This document shows, in pieces, positions 9,508 to 18,743 of a stretch of DNA of 64,000 nucleotides (its first letter is position 1; each line of letters begins with the position of its first letter). Position numbers and translations under genes: made by a program. The stretch lies in contig NC_073746.1 of NCBI RefSeq assembly GCF_029784135.1, positions 184,393,983 through 184,457,982 of the forward strand, in the 5' to 3' direction. Below the pieces are notes generated by a model. It ran no database searches. It was not told the DNA's origin and worked only from the letters and a program-made list of their open reading frames with translations. This DNA comes from Toxorhynchites rutilus septentrionalis (taxonomy: Eukaryota; Arthropoda; Insecta; Diptera; Culicidae).

Positions 9508-10869
9508 ATGTCGAACTTGTGGGACGAATGCGAAAAATTGAGGAAAGAGATAAACAGGGAATTTGTAAATTTAATCAAGAGTAAAGGAAGGCCTAGATCC
9601 TTAGAAGGAATTTTGAGTAAATCGAATAAATTGAAGGAACAATCTATTCTTTTCGAAGCCTATACCAAAAAATTAGAACACAGGGGAAATGATGAAACTT
9701 GGAGTGAATTAGTAAACGATCTTGTTACAATTCAATTCCAAGTAAAGGAAAGTTTAAAAATATTGGATGAAACACCTATAATCCAAACATCTTGTCGAAG
9801 TAGGAAACACACGTCCACACTTGAACTGTTGAAAGCAAGAAGAACGTCTGTGAGTGACGAAAAGCTAAACACTCCAATTTTAGAATTGAAATTAAAAACA
9901 CGTTCAGCAGAAAATCTGACGATGCAGAACCAGGCCGCTTATGAGTTCCCAATGGTAACGGCGATACAGTGTATCCCGGAATTCCATGGCAAATCGGAAG
10001 AGTTGCAACCTTTTTTGATGCAGATTGATTATTTTTCAAATGCCTTTCCTGAAAATGCTGACCAACAACCACTACTAAATGTAGTATATACAAAACTAAA
10101 AGGCGAGGCTCTCATGCGTCTTCATGATATACAAGGCGACACATGGGTCAATGTGAAACAAAATTTAAAAAATGGTTTTCAATTACAAAAATGTATTGGA
10201 GCAATTATCAAGGAGATTGAAACACTAAAACAAAGCAGTCACGAATCTTATAACGAATACAAAATTCGCGCTAAAGAATTATATAGGTTCGTAAGCGCTC
10301 TGCCGGAACACGGAAATGAGTCGTATGCGAACACTGTTTTGAGGAAGCATTTTTTAGCGGGTCTCAGAAGTAGAGCTTTAGCCTTGACAGGAAAATCACA
10401 ACGGGATAAAACATTCCCTAAATTACTTGACTGGCTTCAGAAAGAAATCGATGAGGAGGAAGAACTACGCGAGATCCACAACAGACTGCAGTCAACAAGG
10501 ATGAGAACATCGCAACAACAACAGAGTAATTACAATAGAAGCACACACGCCAACAACTACAACTACAATCGTAATAACAAAAACAACAGAAGAGGAAATA
10601 ATAACGATTACAGAGAACAACGCAACAATTATCGAGGAAATAACAATAACTACAGAGGGAATAAGAGCAATTATCGAAGAAATAATATCAATTTTGGAAA
10701 AAATTACAACAATTATCAAGGAACTCGAAACTTCGATAACAATAACGGCTATAATAATAACAACAATTCCAATCCCAACGAAAACTATAGGGAAAATAAT
10801 AGAAACGGGGGTTATTACAAAAATAACAACAATAATTATAGGCGACATAAGGATAACCAGAATAGCTAA
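9508..10869 (+). CDS. Gag-like protein of the outer LTR element, Asn-rich C terminus
   Basis: An intact 453-codon frame starts at an ATG just after a candidate splice acceptor. Residues 1-110 are charged and probably helical. Residues about 150-320 look like a retrotransposon capsid domain: PEFHGKSEELQPFLMQIDYF, then KLKGEALMRL and a helix-rich stretch with RKHFLAGLRSRAL. The last 110 residues are built almost only of Asn, Tyr, Arg and Gly (NNYRGNNN-type repeats). There is no CCHC zinc knuckle, and the basic Asn/Arg tail may replace it in RNA binding. A stop follows and no pol frame continues from it. The protein presumably forms the particle that packages the element RNA; polymerase and integrase would have to be supplied in trans. 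I do not recognise the exact family. Confidence 0.8.
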   Translation: MSNLWDECEKLRKEINREFVNLIKSKGRPRSLEGILSKSNKLKEQSILFEAYTKKLEHRGNDETWSELVNDLVTIQFQVKESLKILDETPIIQTSCRSRKHTSTLELLKARRTSVSDEKLNTPILELKLKTRSAENLTMQNQAAYEFPMVTAIQCIPEFHGKSEELQPFLMQIDYFSNAFPENADQQPLLNVVYTKLKGEALMRLHDIQGDTWVNVKQNLKNGFQLQKCIGAIIKEIETLKQSSHESYNEYKIRAKELYRFVSALPEHGNESYANTVLRKHFLAGLRSRALALTGKSQRDKTFPKLLDWLQKEIDEEEELREIHNRLQSTRMRTSQQQQSNYNRSTHANNYNYNRNNKNNRRGNNNDYREQRNNYRGNNNNYRGNKSNYRRNNINFGKNYNNYQGTRNFDNNNGYNNNNNSNPNENYRENNRNGGYYKNNNNNYRRHKDNQNS

Positions 10870-11171
10870 GCTATCTCTGTTAGGGTAGCCATGGTTAACA
10901 GATACAAAAGAAAAAAAGATTATTTAGGGGGAAAATAAATCGGTGAAATAATTAAAGAGGATAATGAAATCACAGAAGAGATAGAATAATAGGAAGAAAA
11001 AGGGAATAATAGGAAGAAGAAGGGTTTTTTTTAAAGAAGAAAAAAATTACAGAGAAAATTCAATGAAAAAAAAAATTAAATGGAGAAAGGATAAATGTAT
11101 GAAACGAATGAAAAATATGATTTATATATAAAGCGTAAAGACAATCAAGGAGGAATAATCGAGAAAAACAA
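10870..11171 (+). other. Outer element non-coding, purine-rich
   Basis: A GA-rich stretch following gag with stops in every frame. It runs to the insertion point of the inner element, with AGGT at 11172-11175. No pol similarity is seen. Confidence 0.7.
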
Positions 11172-11175
11172 AGGT

Positions 11176-12415
11176 TGTTACATGATTAAGCCACATTTGC
11201 TGTAGATTCATTTGCTGGTAACACATAGCTTGCTGGCAACACATAGCACACGCAACACAGTAACGCTCGCTCATGCAACATTATTTCCCGCTCACGGGAG
11301 ATACTCGCTAACGGAAGTGGCACAACCGAACGTTGGCGATCACCAATACATATGCCAACGAAAGCAAAGCCACGGATCGCCTACGAGGCGAGAGAAGTTG
11401 TGCAATCGTCAACCAGAACGGTTGAGTTTACCGTCTCGCTCGAGACGAAGAAAATTAGATACCGCGTGGTGAAATCGTGATACCGCGAATTAGCACGGTT
11501 GAGTGCACTGCCTCGCTCGATACGGGAAGAGTTTTGTGTACGCCGGGAAAAGTGACCTTTTCACGAATAGGCACGGCCGAGCTCCACGTGTTACTCGATT
11601 TGGGAAAAGTGGTGGGTCTGCCGGGAGAAAAAATTGTGCGGCGAGTAAGCACGGTGAAGTGCACCGTCTCGTAGGAGAATAAAAGGGTCTGGTGCCCGCG
11701 TGGTCTAGTGCGCCGTCCCGCGGGGATACGAGGTCGAATTTTGTGTGTCAGCACGGTGATGCGGTTGCTCGCAGGAGAAGAAAAGTGTCTTCGGGAATAA
11801 GTATACGCACGCGGTTGAGTTTGTTCCCCCCACGGCCATTGAGTGTTCGTTTTCGGAGGCATTGGTTTGATGTGTGGTGGTGGCGTGAAGATCCACCGGA
11901 TACGGGGTCGGCCACCTGGCAAGGAAAGCTGGTTTCCCGTCATTGTGGCAGGGCCACATTTTTTTTAGTGTGTTAACGTTGTGCGGGCGCTTAAATCCGA
12001 CACAAAGAGCCGCGCGAAGTGTTAATCTGTAACGGTAATATCACGCGGTATAAGTGGCTGTGTCTCACCTGACCCGCAAGACGCGGTTGCGGTACACGTG
12101 GCAGAGGATCGATTGCTGCACAAAGGAAGCAACGAAGAAAAGGCTCCCGTTCTACAGGATAAAGAGCCAGGCGGAAGACAAAGGGAGCCAATCAGGGAGC
12201 GTCACGCTTCAAAAGGTGAGTGAGCATGTGTTAAGTGTGTGTGCGTGTGACATTTTGGTCATTGTGTGCATTCGGCAATCACAAATACAGCATTAGATGT
12301 GGAACAGCGTTACAGGCATGATGGCGGCGTTGAGATCCGCTTTTAGATGCATGCCTTAGAGTAGAGCGAGAAGGCGATAACGCAAAATTGATTAAGATGA
12401 GCGAAAATCGCAACA
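11176..12415 (+). repeat. Inner element 5' LTR (1240 bp)
   Basis: Starts TGTTACATGA and ends ATCGCAACA. It carries short near-repeats of a GCTGGYAACACATAGC motif at its beginning (11213-11246). The long open frames on both strands within the LTR repeat in the other LTR and resemble no protein, so they are not called as genes. Confidence 0.92.
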
Positions 12416-12433
12416 TGGCGCCCAACCAAACTC
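12416..12433 (+). promoter_or_regulatory. Primer-binding site of inner element
   Basis: TGGCGCCCAACCAAACTC follows the 5' LTR with no spacer. TGG complements a tRNA CCA end, and the TGGCGCCCAAC start is usual in insect gypsy-type elements. The complement continues for several more bases into a TTCGA string reminiscent of a tRNA T-loop, though two bases out of register. Confidence 0.75.
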
Positions 12434-12740
12434 GAACCCCAATCATGCTGTTCGTGTTGATGAAGTGAAGTAATTTGAAGTACAAACTTTTCGCACGTTT
12501 AGAAGTTTCTTTAGAAAACTTTAGAATTGGTTTGTAATTTTCTAAGAATTTTAGTTTAGGTGTGCAATTAGTTTTCGCACACGGTGCATGCTTTAGGTTT
12601 TGTAATTGGAGATCGCACATGGTGCATGTTTGAGGCCAGGAGGCTTTACTGGAATTATCTAACCAGAAATATAGAAGAGAATTCAATTGAATAATTTGAA
12701 ATAATTGTTTTTTTAATTGGACCGTAAGCTAAACACAATC

Positions 12741-13364
12741 ATGGACCCAGCGTGCCTCACTGAAGAGGAAATCAATTACGAGCTAGCTCTGCGCCATGTT
12801 TCAAGCTTGAACTCCCTCCCACGTAGGGCCAGAGCAGTTCGATTACGAGCGCTGATTGAGGAAGATGTAGCCAAACATAAATTTTATGAAACCTCCTCTC
12901 ACGTGATGGATGGAGATGCAAACATAAACTTATGTCAATTCAATATTAACGAATTGCTATTGACACTAGATTCGGCTTTTCAAAAGAGCGATTTAACTTT
13001 CATTCGCCAAGCTCGGTCTCGTTTGTTTCACTATCGCGACCGATTGGCCATAATTATGCCAACGGCTAGTTATTTAGACACACACACTGCGCTATGCTTA
13101 TTGGTGCAGTTTGCGCTGGAAGATATCGATGATGCCTTGGGAAAAGGTCACAAAAATGTAGCTATGAATAATAAACAAGACATTTCGGGTGCTACCGGTG
13201 CGATACCGAAGGCGACCCGCAGGCCCGCGCATGCGGAAGTCGATCTGGTAGAGAAACAGGCTGGAAACTTATCACAACAAGATTCTTCTCTGAGCACACC
13301 TTCCCTCAGAACAGGAAACACCAGTAGTGCATCAGTCAGTTGGCATGAGGGAGCCAGACAATAG
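12741..13364 (+). CDS. Inner element gag, first frame (N-terminal region)
   Basis: The first ATG of this frame is at 12741 (protein start MDPACLTEEEIN), giving 207 codons up to a stop at 13364. The product is mostly helical with a charged N terminus and a Ser/Thr-rich C terminus, and has no zinc knuckle or capsid signature. It overlaps the next frame, which is open from 13294, by about 70 bases and lies in a different phase. A protein spanning both would need a frameshift of one base forward (or two back). I cannot tell whether this is a natural two-frame gag or a recent indel. Function beyond an N-terminal gag role is not recognised. Confidence 0.65.
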   Translation: MDPACLTEEEINYELALRHVSSLNSLPRRARAVRLRALIEEDVAKHKFYETSSHVMDGDANINLCQFNINELLLTLDSAFQKSDLTFIRQARSRLFHYRDRLAIIMPTASYLDTHTALCLLVQFALEDIDDALGKGHKNVAMNNKQDISGATGAIPKATRRPAHAEVDLVEKQAGNLSQQDSSLSTPSLRTGNTSSASVSWHEGARQ

Positions 13365-14706
13365 TGGTAATGGAAGAGAGGAATTTAATAATATGTCCAG
13401 AGCGGAGAAATCATGGAGGTTTGACCTACTACCCGGATTGGATCGTAGAAGGTGGAGATCGCTAGAAGATCGAGTAAGTTCAGCAGCCTTACGTCCAACA
13501 AACCAATTCGCCACACGAGGAATGCTAGAGGGGGGATGTCCACCGCCACCGTATGCTGCCCCTTGTGGCAGACCAATGATGAGGGAGCGATTTTATGACG
13601 ATCGGATGCAGAATGAAGGAGTGATGAACTACTTGCGGCCTGAGGAGAACGCAGCATTGCGTATGCAGTTAGACGAGAGGAGGATGTGTAAGGCAATCCA
13701 CAATTGGCCCTTTCGTTACAAAGGGGAGAAAGACGGCACATCTTTGAATAATTTCTTACAAAGAGTAGAGATTTTCGCTTTGTCCGAGGCAGTACCAGAG
13801 CAAGTATTGCTAAGAAATATCAAACACTTGTTGTTAGAGGATGCACTCACCTGGTATGGGAACGCATATCTCAGTGGTCTATTGGAGTCGTGGGAAGATT
13901 TTAAAAAGGCAATTAGAAACGAATTTCTGCCTAGTAGCTACGCATTCATATTAAGAGTCGAGGCATACCACCGCCGGCAAGGAGAAAATGAACCATTCCA
14001 CAAGTTTTACCAGGACATTGCCACATTGTTCCATTATGTGGATCCTCCAATGAGCGAGAAGGAAAAAATCTTCATTATTAAGAAAAACATGAACTCAACG
14101 TATGCTCCTATAGCAGCAGCTCAACACTCAACAACGTTGATGCAGCTTGTGAGAGCATGTAAAGAATTTGACGAACTGAAGAAATTACAAGACGTACAAC
14201 GTCGTATACCCTTACCACACGATATTCTACTAGAACCAACCCTAGCGACACCCACGCTAAGAACGAATGCCTCGAAAAACCAACAAATTATTTCACGCTA
14301 TGGAAGAGTAAATGCAATAGAGGCGGACAACAGTATGTCAGAAACGGAATATTCATCCACGAAAATCGAGCAGGAAAACGAAGAGGTAGGAAATATGAAT
14401 AAAAACATAGAAACACTCAGGCAGCAGGTCTGTGCGTTGAAGATTCAGTTTGATAGAAGAGAAGCAAGGGAGAATCAACACATAAATCGCGAGAACTCTC
14501 GAACAGAGCAAACAGCGGAAGTGAACGACCAACGACAATCAATCTTAGTATGCTGGAACTGCGATGAAAACGGCCATCGTTTTATGGATTGCGCGAAACC
14601 GCAAGCTGTTTTATTTTGCTACCGTTGCGGACAGAAGGGCTTTTCGCTCCGTAGTTGCCCGACCTGTCGTCAGCGTCCGGGAAACGTGCAAGCGGGGAAT
14701 CAATAA
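13345..14706 (+). CDS. Inner element gag, capsid and zinc-knuckle region
   Basis: A 453-codon frame from the ATG at 13345. Its middle matches the retrotransposon capsid domain: FRYKGEKDGTSLNNFLQRVE, then LLLEDALTWYGNAYLSG and WEDFKKAIRNEFLP, followed by KFYQDIATLFHYVDPP. A coiled-coil-like segment follows (around 14385-14500). Near the C terminus are two nucleocapsid knuckles. The first, CWNCDENGHRFMDC, is a normal C-X2-C-X4-H-X4-C. The second, CYRCGQKGFSLRSC, has Phe where His is expected and would bind zinc poorly if at all. The protein assembles the element particle and binds its RNA. The frame stops at 14706 and the pol remnant follows without protease. Confidence 0.85.
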   Translation: MREPDNSGNGREEFNNMSRAEKSWRFDLLPGLDRRRWRSLEDRVSSAALRPTNQFATRGMLEGGCPPPPYAAPCGRPMMRERFYDDRMQNEGVMNYLRPEENAALRMQLDERRMCKAIHNWPFRYKGEKDGTSLNNFLQRVEIFALSEAVPEQVLLRNIKHLLLEDALTWYGNAYLSGLLESWEDFKKAIRNEFLPSSYAFILRVEAYHRRQGENEPFHKFYQDIATLFHYVDPPMSEKEKIFIIKKNMNSTYAPIAAAQHSTTLMQLVRACKEFDELKKLQDVQRRIPLPHDILLEPTLATPTLRTNASKNQQIISRYGRVNAIEADNSMSETEYSSTKIEQENEEVGNMNKNIETLRQQVCALKIQFDRREARENQHINRENSRTEQTAEVNDQRQSILVCWNCDENGHRFMDCAKPQAVLFCYRCGQKGFSLRSCPTCRQRPGNVQAGNQ

Positions 14707-14740
14707 AGGAGGGAACTGCATCCTCGCTAAATTTCGATGA

Positions 14741-16717
14741 TCCCTCAAATATAGAAGAATTTCGAGGTATCAACTGACAATCTCCTTAGAAAAATCCCAT
14801 TTCTGTCGCAATGAGCTAAAATATCTTGGATATGTTTTAAATGAAAAAGGCTGGAACGTCGACGAGGAGAAGATCGAGTGTATAGTCCAATTCCCAATAC
14901 CAACGACAAGGAAAGAAGTTCAACGATTCTTAGGCCTCTGCAATTGGTATCGCCGGTTTATTAAAATTTTTTCGAAGATTGTCGTTCCGCTCACGGAGCT
15001 GACGAAGCTGAAACTGAGATTCAAGTGGTCAACGGAAGCGGAAGATGCATTTCTAAAACTCAAATCAGCTCTGGTTGCCGCGCCAGTTCTGGTGATGCCC
15101 GATTACTCGAAGCCATTTGCCATAGCCTGCGATGCGAGTGACTCGGCAATAGGGGCTGTCCTCACACAAGAAATTGACAACGAAGAGCATCCAATCTGCT
15201 ACTTTTCGCAGAAACTTTCGTCATCGGAACGGAAATATTCCGTCACAGAGAAAGAGTGTCTGGCGGTGATTCGTGCCATTGAAAAATTCAGAGGATATAT
15301 AGAGGGGGTACGATTCACTGTCCATTGTGATCATGCGGCGCTCAGCTACCTTAAATCGATGAAGAATCCTACAGCACTAATGAGTAGATGGCTCTTGCGA
15401 CTAAATGCTTTTGATTTTGATATCAAATATAGAAAGGGAGCAATAAATGTGGTTCCAGATGCACTATCTAGAATAGCAGCAATGTTCACCGGCGATGCGA
15501 CAAAAGACACATGGCATCAACGCTTATTAGAGCGGGTACAGAAAAACCAAAATGAATTCCCCGACTTCAGAATAGTAAACCATGAACTCTATAAGAATTG
15601 TTCATGCATTGACGAGCTAGGCTCGCGAACTCACATTTGGAAGAAAGTAATTCCGGAATCAGATCGCGTTCGTATTATGCAAGAATTTCACGACAAAGCC
15701 TCGGCAGCACACTTGGGATTTCACAAAACGTGGCAAAAGCTACAGGTACACTTCTATTGGCCAAAAATGAGGGATGACGTTTCAAAGTATGTTAGGAGCT
15801 GCGCCATATGCAAGGCTTCGAAAGCGCCGAACACATCCATGATGCCAAACATGGGAGCGGCAAAACCTGCCCGTTTGCCCTGGGAACTCATAAGCATCGA
15901 TTTCGTCGGGCCGTTCACACGCTCACGACGGGGAAAAACAGTCATGTTAGTCATAGTAGACTGGGTAACGAAATATGTGATAGTTCAGCCAATGCGCTCG
16001 GCAGATTCCCTGAAAATGATTGATTTTCTGGAGCAGCAGGTATTCTTGAAATTCTCAAGGCCACGAATCATTCTGTCCGACAATGGAAAACAATTCGTCT
16101 CAGTCGCCTTCAACGCCTTTTTGGCCAAGCATAAGATCACGCATATGAGAACAGCATTCTACTGCCCCATGGTGAACAATGCAGAGAGAGTGAATCGTGT
16201 TCTGACAACGAGCATTAGAGCTCTTTTGAAGGAAGATCATCAATCGTGGGATGAAAACATAGCCGCCATCACCGCTGCGATTAATAGCGCCAAACATGAG
16301 GCCACGGGTATTAGTCCACATTTTGCCAACTTTGGGAGACCGCTGATTTTACACACGGATCTCTACGCACAGCAAGAGCTTAACACCCAGGACGATCCGA
16401 AGCTAGCGCAAGAGGTACGTCTATCATCGATCAAGCGCATACAGAACTTCGTGATACAACGTATAAAAAACAACCGCGAAAAATCTAAACAGCGTTACAA
16501 TTTACGTACGAGAACTGTATCGTTCAAAATAGATGATCTAGTATGGCGTCGGAATTTCAGTCTATCATCAAAAACGGATAAAATAAACCAGAAATTGAAT
16601 CCAAAGTTTATACCTGCGATCGTGAAGGAAGTGCGAGGCGCTAATTTGTACACCTTGGAAGACGTGGCGACCGGAAAAAAAGGTCAGTACCACGCAAAAG
16701 ATATAAAAGCGGATTAG
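14741..16717 (+). pseudogene. Inner element pol, 5' truncated (RT end, RNase H, integrase)
   Basis: This frame is open from just after a stop at 14738. From about 14768 it reads as the last part of Ty3/gypsy reverse transcriptase (SLEKSHFCRNELKYLGYVL, then RRFIKIFSKIVVPLTELTK). The YXDD catalytic region and the whole protease are absent, so a deletion joins gag to mid-RT. RNase H follows with IACDAS (Asp at about 15131), EKECLAVIRAIEKF, TVHCDHAAL and VPDALSR. Integrase keeps its His/Cys zinc domain (H..H, then C-AIC around 15690-15812) and a DDE core: Asp at 15899, Asp at 16079 and Glu at 16184, 34 residues apart. The C-terminal region up to 16717 resembles the GPY/F module. No start codon suits this piece, so it is probably not translated alone. 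Confidence 0.88.
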
Positions 16718-17074
16718 ATTATACAGCTATGTCGTCAGGCTAGATCCTGCCAACCAAGAGCCTTATGCTCATCAAAACACAAAATGGTTAAATATCCGTC
16801 GAAGCGTGGTGAGCAATAACATTTCGAAATCTACCTCCCCGCTGAGACATGGAAAGGAAGCTCCACGTCGCTAAAATCCTGGCGCTGGCCGTTCGCAAAT
16901 CGGGAGAAATTTGCACCCTGCGAACTGGAAACGGGTCGCAGGGAAAACACGTCGTGTTTCATATAAAAAAATCAGCTATGTCCGCAGAATAATGTCTGCC
17001 AACCAGGAGAAGATCAATCCCCAACAAAAACACTAAGTGGAAACCCCGTTTGCCGAACGAGAAAAATCGTGCAT

Positions 17075-17330
17075 CTTCGCTGGCAACGGACTGCCATCTT
17101 CGCTGGCAACGGACTGCCATACTCGCTGGCAACGGACTGCCATCTTCGCTGGCAACGGACTGCCATCCTCGCTGGCAACGGACTGCCACCTTCGCTGGCA
17201 ACGGACTGCCACCTTCGCTGGCAACGGACTGCCATCCTCGCTGGCAACGGACTGCTATCTTCGCTGGCAACGGACTGCCATCCTCGCTGGCAACGGCCTG
17301 CCATCCTCGCGGGCAAACGGAATGCCAAAC
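17075..17330. repeat. 23-bp tandem repeat, 11 copies
   Basis: GGCAACGGACTGCC recurs at an exact 23-base step from 17082 to 17312. The first ten units are near-identical, varying mainly in the linker (CATCTTCGCT, CATCCTCGCT, CACCTTCGCT), and the eleventh is degenerate. Each unit contains the small dyad TGGCA-6-TGCCA. Because 23 is not divisible by three and the unit lacks stops, frames stay open in several phases on both strands. Those peptides are artefacts of the repeat. Confidence 0.95.
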
Positions 17331-18682
17331 ACCGCTAATAACGAACGGTCAAACACCTATAGCAACAAACGACCGGAGAAGGTGGACAATAAACCGCGGA
17401 AATCCACGGGAAACATAATCACCGCGCTAAGAATGTAGGGTCGAGCCGCTGACATCAAGTTTCCCAACGTATGACTACGAAAAACAGTCGATTCGCACTG
17501 AGATCAAACCGCCAAACGTCGCTAACAGAGACAACAGCTACATCCGCAAGAAGACTTTTATGCAGCGTCACTCGTAGACCAGCTTCGAAATACACGGAGA
17601 TCAAAATCAAGACCTCGCAAGCATATTCAAGCACGTTTAAAGACGTTCCACCACCAAATGCAACATATCTCAACAAAACATACCTAAGTCGACAAGAAAT
17701 CACAACGCCACATGTCAGCTGCTCTAAATCGACCAAGACGTCAGAGTGATAAACAGCTCCCGAAAATTATCAACGCACACGGCGTCAACTTCATTCTGCC
17801 TGGTGGCTCTAAACGTCGCAGTGGATCAGAGATCGGAAGGAACTGCATCCATCTGCAACTATAAAAAGCACTTGATGTACCCAGTGGGATCGAATCGAGA
17901 GAAACCAACGTAAGCGTAAAAGAAAAGCACGCCTCAAATCTACCGATATGTTGTTAGAAACCAGCTATGTCCACAGATTTATTGGTCAACAAGAGGAGAG
18001 CAATCCCATGAAAAAAAAAAAAACCAAGTGGCAACACCGTTCGCAGGTCGTAACAGATCGCGCGCCGCGATTGAGAAAACAACATCGATTAGACAAATTT
18101 CAAACATTCCATTCAAAACACAGTATTCAGCAACAAAGAAAAAGCAATCACGAATTAGTCAATTAATTGCCCAATGGCCATAGTGTGTGTGTCTAAGTTC
18201 ACAATATGCATCTTCCTACGTTTGGTAAAATCGATTATCGTTGAAACCAAATAGGGATCGTCATGAAACTCTTCCAGTACCAAAGGAACGCGAACGAGAG
18301 GCGCGGCGTTAAATCCTCTTAAAGGGCTCATGACGATTTGGGTAGAGGAAATGCTCCCTTTCCTGGGATTCGGTCGAACGTATAATCAAAAAATTTTACC
18401 AGAATTTGGTTCAGCAGTTTGGGCACACCATGAGAGCACGTGTGGAAATTACTCTTTTCGCGCATAGCGATATTCAGATCGCAATTTTTGGCAGAATTAG
18501 CTGTCGTGATACAAGCATTTGGTTATAAGTTATAAGATTAGTTATGGAAAGTAGAAGCTTCTGATTTGGCGAGCAGAAGGGCTCGCACAATTGAGTTTAG
18601 ATGGAGGAAAGTTATGTTGAAGCTCGTCTTCAAATCATTTTTCAGATCTGTATATTTCCACACAAGCAAGATAAAATTTTAC

Positions 18683-18724
18683 GAGTTTTTTGTGAGCCGC
18701 CAATAGTCGTCTCACAAAAAACTC
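18683..18724. repeat. 14-bp perfect hairpin next to the inner 3' LTR
   Basis: GAGTTTTTTGTGAG (18683-18696) and its exact reverse complement (18711-18724) surround a 14-base loop, 19 bases upstream of the LTR. The usual purine-rich primer tract is not obvious here. The hairpin might mark packaging or plus-strand start, but that is speculation. Confidence 0.8.
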
Positions 18725-18743
18725 TGCTCTCATGGTGAAGTTG

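Larger units (their letters stand above)
16718..18743 (+). other. Inner element 3' non-coding region
   Basis: About 2 kb with no protein similarity. A motif beginning AGCTATGTC recurs three times in diverged context (16724, 16974 and 17962), each followed by related sequence with a YAACMAGAG-like string, which suggests an ancient internal duplication. The 23-bp tandem array lies within it. No env gene, and no membrane-protein-like frame, is present. Confidence 0.6.

Noticed and set aside
10492..10848. 118-codon Ile/Val-rich frame on - that looks like a membrane protein
   Set aside because: It is the exact antisense of the AAC/AAT-rich gag tail; the hydrophobic look is a codon artefact.
11212..12296. 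Long open frames in the inner LTR, repeated at 18780-19850
   Set aside because: Both copies lie in LTRs, overlap on both strands and resemble no protein. GC-richer LTR sequence explains the openness.
17075..17330. CRISPR-like appearance of regularly spaced repeats
   Set aside because: The linkers are not unique spacers, the period is only 23 bases, and the context is a eukaryotic retrotransposon.
17014..17438. Several open frames of 60-133 codons on both strands over the 23-bp array
   Set aside because: They exist because the 23-base unit lacks stops and cycles through all phases. The peptides are pure repeat translations with no independent support.
16718..18743. env gene in the inner element
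   Set aside because: No long frame, signal peptide or membrane segment is visible. The region is repeats and low-complexity DNA.
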